The position numbers and the translations under genes were made by a program. 37,300 nt of DNA from an uncultured Prevotellaceae bacterium (GTDB taxonomy: Bacteria; Bacteroidota; Bacteroidia; Bacteroidales; Bacteroidaceae): assembly GCA_946402905.1 (NCBI GenBank), contig CAMIYC010000033.1:1-37300 (forward strand), written 5' to 3'. Shown here piece after piece: positions 7,468 through 16,180 of the stretch (position 1 is the first letter of the stretch; each line of letters opens with the position of its first letter). Under the pieces are notes generated by a model that saw only the letters and a list, made by a program, of their open reading frames with translations, was not told the origin of the DNA and did not search any database.

Positions 7468-9498
7468 ATGAAAAGAGGAATCCTTTTTGTGGCCATGCTG
7501 CTCTTGGTTGTCACAGCTGGTGCAAAGCCACGCTCAATGGATGAACTGAGACAGGCCGCCACAGCAGTGCTGTGGCATGGCACCTCCGACGGTGCCCTCC
7601 GGCGGCAACATCCGCCGAAGGTGTTGCAACAACAGGCAGGGCTTGTCGTGATGGGATACTCCGAGGGCGGTTTTGCCATTCTTGCGCAAGATGATGCCTT
7701 GCCTGCGGTGCTCGCCCATTCAGACACACGTTTCAACCCAGATACCGACAACCCAGGATTCAGATGGTGGCTCTCGCAAGTGGAGTATATGGCAGCCCAT
7801 CCTGCCGACATGCCACTGCAGACCATACGTCCCGACACCAGCCGGTTTGCCGCCGCCGTGTCACCGATGCTGAAGACCAAATGGGATCAGACCTCGCCGT
7901 ATAACAACTTGTGCCCCTCTTATTGCCCCACTGGCTGTGTGGCCACCGCTACGGCACAGGTGCTCAGATACCACGAATGGCCACGCTATGGCCAGGGCAA
8001 GGTGTTCACGTATTTTCCGTTCGGCGATTTTGATGGCGAGAAACTTGAGGAGGACATTGACGGTGTGGAGTATGTCTATGAAAACATGCTGAATTCATAC
8101 AATTCTCCACGGTCGGCCACCTCGGCGCAGAGACACGCTGTGGCCACGCTGATGTATCATGTGGGCCTGGCCATGAAGGCACAATATCTGGCCGAGGGAA
8201 CAGGCTCTTACAATGAGCCGCTCTGCTACGGCCTGCGCAATCATCTGGGATACCCCCTCGCCGTGACGGTCGACAAGGACAACTACACATCACAGGAGTG
8301 GATGGACATGATCTTCCAGTCGCTCAGCGACGGGTGCCCTCTTATCTATGGCGGCTCTGACGCTACGTTTACCGGACACGAGTTCGTATTGCATGGCTAT
8401 AACTCCTCCGGCCTTATCTATATCAACTGGGGATGGGGTGGAGAAGAAGACGGCTATTTCGACCTATCCTCATTGTCTATTTATTGGGGCATTTACGACT
8501 TCAACTCCTATCAGAACATGGTGTTGAGGGTCTCGCCCGCTATGCTGAGCACTGACACTGTGAGTGTGACGGTCGAAGAGCCTGGCACACTGAGCCAACT
8601 GCTTAGCCACCGAGCTGACTCCATCATCGCGCTGCGCCTGAGCGGACGCATCAACAGCACTGATCTCGGCACGCTGCGCAGTATGGCTGGCTGCAATGTG
8701 AATGGTGTGAGCACGATGGGCAACTTGTCGATACTCGATATGAGTGATGCTATTATTGTGGCGGGTGGCGACCCTTATCTGATCGAAGGACAGCAAGCTT
8801 TTTCCACGGCAGATGACGAGATGCCCTACAAGGCTTTCGCTGGTTGTACGAAGCTCATCAGTGTCTCGCTGCCTGCTCAGCTCAGACATTATGGACTGGG
8901 GGTCTTTGCCCACTGCAACAATCTCGACACCGTGGCGCTGGCTCCTGCAGAGGAGAGCGATTTTGTGGTCAAGGGGTGTTACGTGCTGAGCAAGGACCAG
9001 GCAGAACTCATCGAAGGCTTGCCCTCTTCCGATGTTCATTATTGCCTGCCTCAAGGGGTGAGGAAGATTCATGACTTCGCTTTCGCAGGGCGATACCTAT
9101 ATGAAAGGATCACGCTGCCGGAAACCGTCGACAGCATTGGGAAATATGCCTTCAACCGGTGTTTCGACTTGGCCCGGACGTATGTTTGTTCTGCGGAGCC
9201 ACCCACCATCGACCCCACCGCCATTGACGATCTGGACCTTTCACTCCGCACGTTGTATGTGCCCAAGGGGTCGAGGAGTAAGTATCTCAGCGCGCCGGGA
9301 TGGAAGAAATACGGCAACCGTGGAATCAAGGAGTTTCAGATTACGGATGACATCAGTGCCTCTGTGCTCGAAACCACTGACATGACGCAGGAAACCTATG
9401 ACCTGTCCGGAAAGAAGATCAGGAAGGACGACAATGGCTCTTCGGGGCTTCAGAAGGGGATCTATATCATCGGAGGCAAGAAACGCATGGTCAGATAA
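7468..9498 (+). CDS. Secreted C10 (streptopain-type) cysteine protease with LRR domain
   Basis: A 676-residue secreted protease. The ATG at 7468 gives a clean signal peptide (MKRGILFVAMLLLVVTAGA). Residues about 20-125 look like the inhibitory propeptide of the SpeB family. The peptidase C10 domain (about 130-355) has nucleophile C157 in TGCVATATAQ, H303 in TGHEFVLHGY, and the NWGWGG segment (319-324). A BspA-like leucine-rich region follows (about 440-640: repeated KAFAGC/VFAHC/YAFNRC plus hydrophobic-strand units). The end (YDLSGKKI..., then GIYIIGGKKRMVR) resembles the C-terminal sorting tail common on exported Prevotella proteins. Maturation is probably by self-cleavage. The target proteins are unknown. 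Confidence 0.85.
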   Translation: MKRGILFVAMLLLVVTAGAKPRSMDELRQAATAVLWHGTSDGALRRQHPPKVLQQQAGLVVMGYSEGGFAILAQDDALPAVLAHSDTRFNPDTDNPGFRWWLSQVEYMAAHPADMPLQTIRPDTSRFAAAVSPMLKTKWDQTSPYNNLCPSYCPTGCVATATAQVLRYHEWPRYGQGKVFTYFPFGDFDGEKLEEDIDGVEYVYENMLNSYNSPRSATSAQRHAVATLMYHVGLAMKAQYLAEGTGSYNEPLCYGLRNHLGYPLAVTVDKDNYTSQEWMDMIFQSLSDGCPLIYGGSDATFTGHEFVLHGYNSSGLIYINWGWGGEEDGYFDLSSLSIYWGIYDFNSYQNMVLRVSPAMLSTDTVSVTVEEPGTLSQLLSHRADSIIALRLSGRINSTDLGTLRSMAGCNVNGVSTMGNLSILDMSDAIIVAGGDPYLIEGQQAFSTADDEMPYKAFAGCTKLISVSLPAQLRHYGLGVFAHCNNLDTVALAPAEESDFVVKGCYVLSKDQAELIEGLPSSDVHYCLPQGVRKIHDFAFAGRYLYERITLPETVDSIGKYAFNRCFDLARTYVCSAEPPTIDPTAIDDLDLSLRTLYVPKGSRSKYLSAPGWKKYGNRGIKEFQITDDISASVLETTDMTQETYDLSGKKIRKDDNGSSGLQKGIYIIGGKKRMVR

Positions 9499-9514
9499 AG
9501 TGAACGTATGATAT

Positions 9515-9553
9515 ACCAGAAGGGGCATGGCTGCAAGCCATGCCCCTTCTGGT
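9515..9553. terminator. Bidirectional terminator hairpin between protease and rng
   Basis: An 18-bp perfect stem (9515-9532 with 9536-9553) around a 3-nt loop lies between the convergent C10 protease and RNase G genes and touches the RNase G stop codon. T-runs are weak on both sides, but its place and strength fit a shared terminator. Confidence 0.7.
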
Positions 9554-11127
9554 TATTTCGTCTCTATTTCTTCTTTCATGTCGATGAACTGTTTCTTAGA
9601 GTCATAAAACTCGTATTGCAAAAACGCCATCTTCTGAGAAGAAATCACATGCACGCCCAGTCCGTATTTGAATTGCCATTTGCGCTTCAGGGAAATCACA
9701 CCCTGGTTGATGTAAGCGGCTACGTAAGGATGCACATGCAAGTAGAATGTCTTTACGCCAATCTTGTTGACAAGGTGGTCAATCTTACTCTCCAACTGGT
9801 CGGTGAAAAGAATACTCGACTTGATCTTTCCTTTACCAAAACAAGTGGGACAGGTCTCTTCCACACTCACGTCCATCGCGGGACGCACGCGCTGACGCGT
9901 AATCTGCATCAGGCCGAATTTGCTTAATGGGAGAATGTTGTGACGGGCACGGTCTTTCTGCATGTTCTTGCACATGCGTTCATAGAGTAACTGTCGGTCT
10001 TCTGCGAGATTCATGTCGATAAAGTCGACAACGATGATGCCGCCCATATCGCGTAGACGCAGTTGCCTGGCCAGTTCGTCTGCCGCACCTAAGTTCACGT
10101 CGAGCGCATTGGCCTCCTGGCCGTTGGTGGAGCGAGTGCGGTTGCCGCTGTTCACGTCCACCACATGCAGCGCCTCTGTGTGCTCGATGATCAAGTAGGC
10201 ACCGTGCTTGTAGTTCACGGTCTTGCCAAAACTTGACTTGATCTGCTTGGTGATGTTGAAATTGTCAAAAATAGGTACGCTCCCTTTGTACAACTTGACA
10301 ATGCCTGCCTTCTCAGGGGCTATCAGTGTCACATAGTCTTTCACCTCCTTGTATACCGCCTCGTCGTTGACGTGTATGTTCTCATAGGAGGGGTTGAACA
10401 AATCGCGTAGCAGAGCCACTGCTCTACCTGTCTCTTCAAACACCATCTGCGGACGTGCTTGTGTCTTCTGCACTTTGCTGATGGCTTCGTCCCATCTGTT
10501 GAGAAGAATCTTCAGCTCGGTGTCGAGTTCGGCCACTCGCTTGCCCTCTGCCACCGTCCGTACAATCACACCAAAATTCTTTGGCTTGATACTCTGGATC
10601 AATTGCTTCAGACGGGCACGTTCTTCTCCGCTTTTAATTTTAGAAGATACGGAAACTTTATCATTGAAGGGAATGAGTACCAGGAACCTGCCTGCAAAAC
10701 TCAGCTCCCCCGTAAGCCGTGGACCCTTAGTCGATATGGGTTCTTTTACAATCTGTACGAGTATCTCCTGACCTACGTTGAGAAGATTGGCTATGCTGCC
10801 ATCTTTCTTGATGTCGGGCTGTCTCGATGCTTTGGTGATAGGATAAAGTTTCTTCCTGTCGCTTTCTACCTGTTTCAGGTATTTCGCATAAGAGTTAAAT
10901 TGGCTGCCAATGTCAAGATAATGAAGAAAGGCGTCGCGCTCAAAACCAACATCCACAAAACAGGCGTTGAGGCCTGGCATGAGTTTCTTGACTTTCGCAA
11001 TGTAGATGTTGCCAACCGAAAATGATGCCGAGCGAGTCTCGTTCTGATATTCTACCAGATTCTTGTCTTCCAGTAGCGCTATCGATATCTCTTTGGCCCT
11101 GACATCAATTACTACTTCGCTGGTCAT
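9553..11127 (-). CDS. rng: Ribonuclease E/G family (RNase G)
   Basis: A 524-residue endoribonuclease that cleaves single-stranded AU-rich RNA, in rRNA maturation and mRNA decay. An S1 domain lies near the N-terminus (about 35-130, with KKLMPGLNACFVDVGFERDAF-type sequence). The catalytic DNase I-like region carries the two metal-binding Asp residues, D324 (HVVDVNSGNR) and D368 (IIVVDFIDM). The zinc-link Cys pair is at C426/C429 (CPTC). It lacks the long scaffold tail of enterobacterial RNase E. Genes for an HU protein and a 29-residue basic protein lie upstream on the same strand, with a hairpin terminator in between. Confidence 0.92.
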   Translation of the reverse strand: MTSEVVIDVRAKEISIALLEDKNLVEYQNETRSASFSVGNIYIAKVKKLMPGLNACFVDVGFERDAFLHYLDIGSQFNSYAKYLKQVESDRKKLYPITKASRQPDIKKDGSIANLLNVGQEILVQIVKEPISTKGPRLTGELSFAGRFLVLIPFNDKVSVSSKIKSGEERARLKQLIQSIKPKNFGVIVRTVAEGKRVAELDTELKILLNRWDEAISKVQKTQARPQMVFEETGRAVALLRDLFNPSYENIHVNDEAVYKEVKDYVTLIAPEKAGIVKLYKGSVPIFDNFNITKQIKSSFGKTVNYKHGAYLIIEHTEALHVVDVNSGNRTRSTNGQEANALDVNLGAADELARQLRLRDMGGIIVVDFIDMNLAEDRQLLYERMCKNMQKDRARHNILPLSKFGLMQITRQRVRPAMDVSVEETCPTCFGKGKIKSSILFTDQLESKIDHLVNKIGVKTFYLHVHPYVAAYINQGVISLKRKWQFKYGLGVHVISSQKMAFLQYEFYDSKKQFIDMKEEIETK

Positions 11128-11146
11128 TTCTTGATACCTTGAATTT

Positions 11147-11194
11147 AAAAATGTGGCATGTCAATAAATCCTCGTGGATTGTTAATGACATGCC
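11147..11194 (-). terminator. Terminator/attenuator between the small basic gene and rng
   Basis: GGCATGTCA (11155-11163) pairs with TGACATGCC (11186-11194), with further partial pairing inside. On the minus strand the hairpin is followed by a T-run (complement of 11147-11151). It lies just before rng, so part of the upstream transcription may end here. Confidence 0.7.
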
Positions 11195-11232
11195 TTCAGC
11201 CGAATAGACTGTGGAGTGTTCCGCCTTAATGC

Positions 11233-11322
11233 TTACTTGCTCTTATGTCTGTTCTTTCTAAGTCTTTTCTTTCTTTTGTGTGTGGCCATCTTGTGGCCTT
11301 TTTTCTTTTTTCCGTTTGGCAT
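11233..11322 (-). CDS. 29-residue basic protein, bS22/mS38 (AURKAIP1/COX24)-like
   Basis: The minus strand encodes a 29-residue protein opening MPNGKKKKGHKM and ending RKNRHKSK, about 60% Lys, Arg or His. The core KMATHKRKKRLRKNRHK resembles the C-terminal motif of the AURKAIP1/COX24 (mS38) family, whose mycobacterial relative bS22 is a small-subunit ribosomal protein. The frame is complete, with an ATG, a TAA and an AT-rich upstream region, and is followed by a terminator. It lies 41 bp after the HU gene and ahead of rng. Similar tiny basic proteins occur across Bacteroidota. Ribosome binding is inferred from composition and family resemblance, not shown here. Confidence 0.75.
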   Translation of the reverse strand: MPNGKKKKGHKMATHKRKKRLRKNRHKSK

Positions 11323-11363
11323 AATAAAAATAATTGAAAGGATTTATATTTTTTTGTGATATG

Positions 11364-11666
11364 CTATTCGTCGATATCGTCGCTCACTTCCTCGCCTTTC
11401 ATCTTGGCCACAAAACTCTTGGCTGGCTTGAAGCTGGGGAAATCATGAGCACCAATGACGATGGTGGTATTCTTCGAGATGTTGCGGGCTGTCTTCTCTG
11501 CCCTGTGCTTCACGATGAAGCTGCCGAAACCCCTGAGATATACATTTTCCTTTTCAAGAAGGCTGCTCTTGATGGTGTCCATAAATGCCTCTACTGTAGC
11601 AGCCACGTCTTTTTTGGGTAATCCCGTGGCCACGGAAATCTTGTTGATAATATCTGCCTTGGTCAT
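11364..11666 (-). CDS. HU/IHF-family DNA-binding protein
   Basis: A 100-residue nucleoid protein that bends and compacts DNA as a dimer. It begins MTKADIINKISVATG, has the helical dimer core with GFGSF (about 47-51), and the DNA-arm region around residues 52-75 ending FKPAKSFVAKM. The arm tip reads AHDFPSFKPAK rather than the usual GRNPQTG, which is common in the divergent HU copies of Bacteroidota. A short acidic tail (GEEVSDDIDE) is present. It is first in a minus-strand group with the small basic gene and rng. Confidence 0.92.
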   Translation of the reverse strand: MTKADIINKISVATGLPKKDVAATVEAFMDTIKSSLLEKENVYLRGFGSFIVKHRAEKTARNISKNTTIVIGAHDFPSFKPAKSFVAKMKGEEVSDDIDE

Positions 11667-11717
11667 TTCTTTTTGATATTTTGTTGTTAATTTTTACTTC
11701 TTCCCTATAATGGTTTG

Positions 11718-11725
11718 CAAATATA
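11718..11725 (-). promoter_or_regulatory. Promoter -7 element of the HU gene
   Basis: On the minus strand TATATTTG followed by C matches TAnnTTTG; the leader to the HU start would be about 45 nt. The -33 part is poor (T-rich). Confidence 0.5.
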
Positions 11726-11915
11726 CAAGTTTTTGGCGTGATTTGAAAATTTATTTTGGATTTTTTGCAAAAAAGCTATCCTTTTAGTGGATTACCTCTT
11801 CCTTGCTGTGTAAATATTTGTCAATAAGCTGAATTGCAGGCTTTTTGTCCTTTGGCAAAGTGAATTATCTTTGTCAAGTAAATTTACTTTCTTAGCTTTT
11901 CCTGTATGCTTGCCA

Positions 11916-11946
11916 CAAAAAAACAGCGGATAGGTCATCCGCTGTT
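11916..11946 (-). terminator. Terminator after the HAD phosphatase gene
   Basis: AACAGCGGAT (11922-11931) pairs with ATCCGCTGTT (11937-11946) over a 5-nt loop. The minus-strand transcript then runs into a T-run (complement of the A-run at 11917-11923), a classic intrinsic terminator. Confidence 0.85.
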
Positions 11947-11956
11947 GAAAGGTTGC

Positions 11957-12388
11957 TTATCTGCTCCACCAGTGCTTGCGCTTGGGGGCGGCATGGTCGC
12001 TGAGTGAGGTCTTTCTGGCCTCCTCGATCATTTTCTTGAACGAGTTCCTCTCTTTGATCATGTGGTAGATAGTGCCCCAGTCGGGCAGCTCGCCCACATT
12101 CTTGTCGTCTATCCACACTTCAGCCTTGATCTTGCGCGAGAAGTGGTTGTTGCTCTTCTCTGTCTCTTCGGGATAATCCTTATTGACGGCGTAGAATTCT
12201 ATGCCGCGCTTTCTGCACCATTCCACGGCGTCGTCCAGCAGTTTGCCTTCCCGCACAGTCCAGAGGATCACTTTATGGCGGTCGGCGATGAGCATCTTGA
12301 GGGTGTCGGTGGCAAAGGCGATCTCCGGACCTATCTCGGGGTATCTGTTCTCGACGATCGTGCCGTCAAAATCTACAGCTATTACCAT
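11957..12388 (-). CDS. Small HAD-superfamily hydrolase
   Basis: A 143-residue cytosolic HAD-like phosphatase without a cap domain. The N-terminal motif VDFDGTIV supplies D6 (nucleophile) and D8 (acid/base); motif II is near LWTVREG; and VWIDDKN gives the C-terminal metal-binding acidic pair. Architecture and size match the small HAD phosphatases of Bacteroides such as BT0820. A basic, Trp-rich tail (KRKHWWSR) ends the protein. It lies just downstream of the autokinase gene, separated by a terminator, so it probably has its own promoter. The substrate is unknown. Confidence 0.75.
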   Translation of the reverse strand: MVIAVDFDGTIVENRYPEIGPEIAFATDTLKMLIADRHKVILWTVREGKLLDDAVEWCRKRGIEFYAVNKDYPEETEKSNNHFSRKIKAEVWIDDKNVGELPDWGTIYHMIKERNSFKKMIEEARKTSLSDHAAPKRKHWWSR

Positions 12389-12401
12389 AGTATGTCATGT
12401 T

Positions 12402-12435
12402 AAAAATGCCACATCCCTCGGTGAGAGGGATGTGG
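12402..12435 (-). terminator. Terminator after the tyrosine autokinase gene
   Basis: CCACATCCCTC (12409-12419) and GAGGGATGTGG (12425-12435) form an 11-bp perfect stem with a 5-nt loop. The following minus-strand T-run is the complement of AAAAA at 12402-12406. It ends the rfbA-autokinase operon. Confidence 0.85.
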
Positions 12436-12451
12436 TAGTTGTTTACTCTTG

Positions 12452-14974
12452 TTATAGTTTGATGGAGTTGTCGTCTTTGTTGCCGTAGTGGCTGTTGCTG
12501 TAGTTGCCGTATGAACCATAGTGGCCGTAAGAACCGCCGTATGACGAACCGTAGTTGCCGTATTTGCCATAACTTGTGTAGCGGCTGTACTTGCCATATT
12601 TTCCATAGCCGTAGTAGTAGCCATACTTCTTCTTCGACATATCGATACCATTGATCACGATGGCCATGTTGGGCAGCTTGCCTTCGTCGCTGAGCGAGTT
12701 GACCAGGTCGAAGCTCGACTTCGGTGTGTAGTCGGCACGGCACATGTAGATGGTGGCATCGGTGACACGGCCCACCTGCAGCGTATCGGTCACGAGGCCA
12801 ACAGGGGCGGTATCGATCAGCACGTAGTCGTAGTTCTTCTTCAGGATTTCCATCACGGTCTCCAAAGAACTGCGCGAGATAAGCTCTGAGGGGTTGGGAG
12901 GCACCGGGCCGGCCAGCAGCAGGTCGAGGTTGCCGTTGACACCCGAGGAGATGATCTGGGCTTTCACGTCGTCCTCGCTGGGGTGCTCCTGAGCGAGCAG
13001 TGGCGTGATGCCGTGCTTGTGGTCGTCGATCTCAAACAGTTCGGCCAGACGTGGCTTACGGATGTCGAGACCTACGAGCACCACTTTCTTGCCTAAGAGG
13101 GCGAAACTCACGGCCAGGTTGGCGCAGTTGAAGGTCTTGCCTTCACCCGACGTGGTAGAGGTGAACATGATCACCTTCTGACCCTCACGCAGCATGAACT
13201 GCACGTTGGTACGCATCGCGCGGAAGATTTCCTCCATCTGGTTGTTCTTGTTCTCGTGCACCACGATGTCGGCCTTGGTCTTGGCCTGTTCGCTGGCCAC
13301 GGCCACATCGGCGATGATGGGCAGCTGGGTGAGGCTGGCCACGTCGTCATGACCCTCAATCTTGTATCTGAAGAATTTCAGCAGGAAGAGCACGATACCC
13401 GGGATGAGCAGACCGATGACCAGGGCCACGGGAATGATTACGGATGGCACGGGGCTGACGCGGCCGCCAGACTCTGGCTCCTCGATCAGTTTGCCCTTGT
13501 CGGCGGTGGCGGCCAGGGAGATGGAGTTCTCCTCACGTTTCTGGAGCAGCATCAGGTACAGACCGGAGCGCACCTCTTGCTGACGGCCGATCTGGGTCAG
13601 CATACGCTCCTGCTCGGGAGTGGCCGAGACCTGTCCGGAATATTTGCTGTATTGGCTCTGTACAGAATTGCGCTGTATCTCCATGTTGCGGCGGCTCTGG
13701 GCCATGGCGCGCTTGATACTCGCGGAGAGGTCGTCGAGCTGTGCGGTCAGGGGCACAACGGCGGGGTTGTCCTCACCGGCGCTTCTGAGCAGACGGTTGC
13801 GCTGCAGCACGATCTCGTTGTATTTGTTGATCAGGTTGGAGGCAGTGGCATCGGTCAGACCTACGTTGGAGGGCAGGGTCTGGTATTTGTTGTCGGCCTT
13901 GTCCATATAGTCGGTCAGACTGTTCAGCAGGGCCACCTGAGTGGAGGCCTCGGCCAGACGCTGGTCGTACTCACCGGCGCCTTGCATGGCCTGCTGGGCA
14001 TTCATGCGGAGCTCGGTCATGCCCTGGCTCTTCTTGTATGCCTCCAGCTTGCCTTCGGTCTCACCAAGCTCGGCGTTGATCTTCTCCAGACGCGAGTTGA
14101 TGAAGTCCTCGGTACGATAGGCTACCTCGTTCTTGTCCTCATTGGCCTGGCGGTTGTAGCATACAGCCAGCTGCTTGAGGTAGTCGATGCCGCGGCGGGG
14201 TATCTCGTCGGTGATCGTCGTGCGCACGATGGTCGTGTTCTTGGAAGTGGGGCTCACTCTGAAGGCCCTCTGGTATTTGTACGACGCGATGGTCGGCGAG
14301 GTGATGGTCACAAACATCGTGCTGCCTTCGCCCAGGCTGGAGTTGTTGCCTGCGGTGAACGACAGGTTGCCGGCCCTGGTCTTGATGATCTGGGGCAGCG
14401 AGGTGAACGATTTGTTGATGCTGTAGGGGCCGGTAGAATTGCCTTCCTCGTCGCTCACGAAGTAGGTACCCGACACTTTGTAGGCATTATTCTCTTTGGT
14501 GATCTCAAGACGGATGGGAGAATACAGGGTCATCAGGTGGTCGGCGTCTATATCTACGGTCACAGGCTGGTTCTTGTAGAGCAGCATGTCTTTCACGCGG
14601 CCTTTCATCCTGTACGACACATAGAGTTTCAGATCCTTCACGACATCTGTGGCCAGTGTGTGCGACGAAAGGATTTCCATCTCGTTGTCAATACCTTCTG
14701 AGTTACTGATCAAACCCAGGTTGGTCATGTTCATGATGGAGTTGTTGCGGCCTCTGTTGTCCTCGTCCTTGATGAGGATCTTCGCATACTGCTGGTATTT
14801 GGGGGTCGTGTATCTCAGATAGATGGCCGTCAGACCCAGACAGATAATCAGCGAGAGCGCAAACCATTGCCAATTCAGCACAAACGTCTCGAAGAGGGTT
14901 CGGAAATTGAAGAATGATTTGTCTTCTTGTTCCCTAATGTTTTCCACGCTTTGCGTGGTCTTTTTTTCTTCCAT
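12452..14974 (-). CDS. Wzc-type polysaccharide co-polymerase / tyrosine autokinase
   Basis: An 840-residue inner-membrane BY-kinase controlling chain length and export of a capsular or exopolysaccharide. The first helix (about 36-54) and second helix (about 511-534) enclose a periplasmic Wzz domain with long coiled-coil helices (about 280-480). The cytosolic kinase has Walker A STTSGEGKT (606-614), Walker A' VGLDIRKPRL (634-643) and Walker B YVLIDTAP (717-724). The C-terminal tail, the usual autophosphorylation site, carries 17 Tyr in residues 784-830. It is downstream of rfbA by 19 bp on the same strand and probably cotranscribed. No polymerase, flippase or glycosyltransferase genes are in the window, so the rest of the polysaccharide locus is elsewhere. 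Confidence 0.92.
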   Translation of the reverse strand: MEEKKTTQSVENIREQEDKSFFNFRTLFETFVLNWQWFALSLIICLGLTAIYLRYTTPKYQQYAKILIKDEDNRGRNNSIMNMTNLGLISNSEGIDNEMEILSSHTLATDVVKDLKLYVSYRMKGRVKDMLLYKNQPVTVDIDADHLMTLYSPIRLEITKENNAYKVSGTYFVSDEEGNSTGPYSINKSFTSLPQIIKTRAGNLSFTAGNNSSLGEGSTMFVTITSPTIASYKYQRAFRVSPTSKNTTIVRTTITDEIPRRGIDYLKQLAVCYNRQANEDKNEVAYRTEDFINSRLEKINAELGETEGKLEAYKKSQGMTELRMNAQQAMQGAGEYDQRLAEASTQVALLNSLTDYMDKADNKYQTLPSNVGLTDATASNLINKYNEIVLQRNRLLRSAGEDNPAVVPLTAQLDDLSASIKRAMAQSRRNMEIQRNSVQSQYSKYSGQVSATPEQERMLTQIGRQQEVRSGLYLMLLQKREENSISLAATADKGKLIEEPESGGRVSPVPSVIIPVALVIGLLIPGIVLFLLKFFRYKIEGHDDVASLTQLPIIADVAVASEQAKTKADIVVHENKNNQMEEIFRAMRTNVQFMLREGQKVIMFTSTTSGEGKTFNCANLAVSFALLGKKVVLVGLDIRKPRLAELFEIDDHKHGITPLLAQEHPSEDDVKAQIISSGVNGNLDLLLAGPVPPNPSELISRSSLETVMEILKKNYDYVLIDTAPVGLVTDTLQVGRVTDATIYMCRADYTPKSSFDLVNSLSDEGKLPNMAIVINGIDMSKKKYGYYYGYGKYGKYSRYTSYGKYGNYGSSYGGSYGHYGSYGNYSNSHYGNKDDNSIKL

Positions 14975-14993
14975 TTTCTTTTTATGTGTTTAT

Positions 14994-15878
14994 TTATTTC
15001 TTTACATTATTATTTATAAGACTAAGTAAGTACTGTCCATAACCGTTGTTCTTCATCGGCAGGGCGAGCTCACTTAATTGCTCTTGGCTGATCCATCCAT
15101 TGCAGTAGGCAATCTCTTCCAGACAGGCCACTTTGAGACCTTGGCGCTTCTCGATGACCTCGATGAAGTTGCTCGCCTCGGCCAGACTGTCGTGAGTGCC
15201 GGTGTCGAGCCAGGCGAAACCACGCTGCAGCGTCTGAACCTTCAGCTGCTGGCGACGAAGGTATTCCTGATTGACAGAGGTGATCTCCAGCTCGCCCCTG
15301 GCGCTCGGCTTGACAGCCTTGGCAATCTCCACCACGCTGTTGGGGTAGAAATACAGCCCCACCACGGCATAGTTGCTCTTGGGATGCTCGGGCTTCTCCT
15401 CTATGCTCAGGCAGTTGCCCTCGGCGTCAAACTCGGCCACACCATAACGCTGGGGGTCGTTGACGAAATAGCCAAAGACGGTGGCCAGGCCTTCGCGTGC
15501 GTTGGCCACGCTCTGACGGAGCAGTCCGGTGAATCCGGCTCCGTAGAAGATGTTGTCGCCCAACACCAGACAGACATTGTCGTCGCCGATAAATTCCTCA
15601 CCGATGATAAACGCCTGGGCCAGACCGTCAGGACTGGGCTGCTCAGCGTATGAGAAACTCACCCCGAAGTCTTTGCCGTCGCCAAGCAGACGCCTGAAAC
15701 TGGGCAGGTCGTGGGGGGTGGAGATAATCAGGATCTCTCTGATGCCAGCAAGCATCAGCGCCGAGATGGGGTAGTAAATCATAGGTTTGTCGAAGATGGG
15801 AATCAGTTGCTTGCTTATCCCTTTCGTAATCGGATAAAGCCTTGTCCCTGAGCCACCTGCTAATACGATACCTTTCAT
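14994..15878 (-). CDS. rfbA: Glucose-1-phosphate thymidylyltransferase
   Basis: A 294-residue cytosolic enzyme that makes dTDP-glucose from dTTP and glucose-1-phosphate, the first step to dTDP-L-rhamnose and other deoxysugars. It begins with the nucleotide-binding signature [16 protein letters not shown], followed by [19 protein letters not shown] and the [10 protein letters not shown] segment, all diagnostic of RmlA. Length is normal. The usual companions rfbB, rfbC and rfbD are not present. It is the first gene of an operon with the tyrosine autokinase, tying sugar-nucleotide supply to polysaccharide export. Confidence 0.95.
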   Translation of the reverse strand: MKGIVLAGGSGTRLYPITKGISKQLIPIFDKPMIYYPISALMLAGIREILIISTPHDLPSFRRLLGDGKDFGVSFSYAEQPSPDGLAQAFIIGEEFIGDDNVCLVLGDNIFYGAGFTGLLRQSVANAREGLATVFGYFVNDPQRYGVAEFDAEGNCLSIEEKPEHPKSNYAVVGLYFYPNSVVEIAKAVKPSARGELEITSVNQEYLRRQQLKVQTLQRGFAWLDTGTHDSLAEASNFIEVIEKRQGLKVACLEEIAYCNGWISQEQLSELALPMKNNGYGQYLLSLINNNVKK

Positions 15879-15964
15879 GTCTGTGGTGTTAATTTGCAGA
15901 AATTATAGTTTCGCTTTAATGGATATCCAGATAATCTGTTCTTGACTTGACAAATTTTTGCCCG

Positions 15965-15972
15965 CAAAGTTA
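15965..15972 (-). promoter_or_regulatory. Promoter -7 element of rfbA
   Basis: The minus strand reads TAACTTTG followed by C, a perfect TAnnTTTG match, about 90 bp upstream of the rfbA start. The -33 position is unclear. Confidence 0.5.
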
Positions 15973-16104
15973 CAAAGAAAAGTTGTAATTGTAAAACATC
16001 TTATATGAAAAATTGATTTTTTTATTATTTGTTTAGAAACGGCACTCTTCTGAGGGCGGGCAGTCTGGATTTGCACCTGCACTTTCCGAATTTTCTGTTT
16101 TTCT

Positions 16105-16135
16105 TTTGGGATGTTGCCTTTTTGTTGTAACTTTG
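16105..16135 (+). promoter_or_regulatory. Promoter of the 210-residue unknown gene
   Basis: TTTG at 16105-16108 and TAACTTTG at 16128-16135 are separated by 19 bp, an excellent match to the phylum promoter. The leader would be about 40 nt. Confidence 0.7.
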
Positions 16136-16180
16136 CAGCTGTTTAGCAATTTACATAACTTTTGTACAAATAGCACAATA

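Noticed and set aside
13256..14701. 481-codon plus-strand frame opposite the autokinase
   Set aside because: Antisense to a well-supported gene with Walker motifs; composition (Gly, His, Val, Leu) is typical of a shadow frame.
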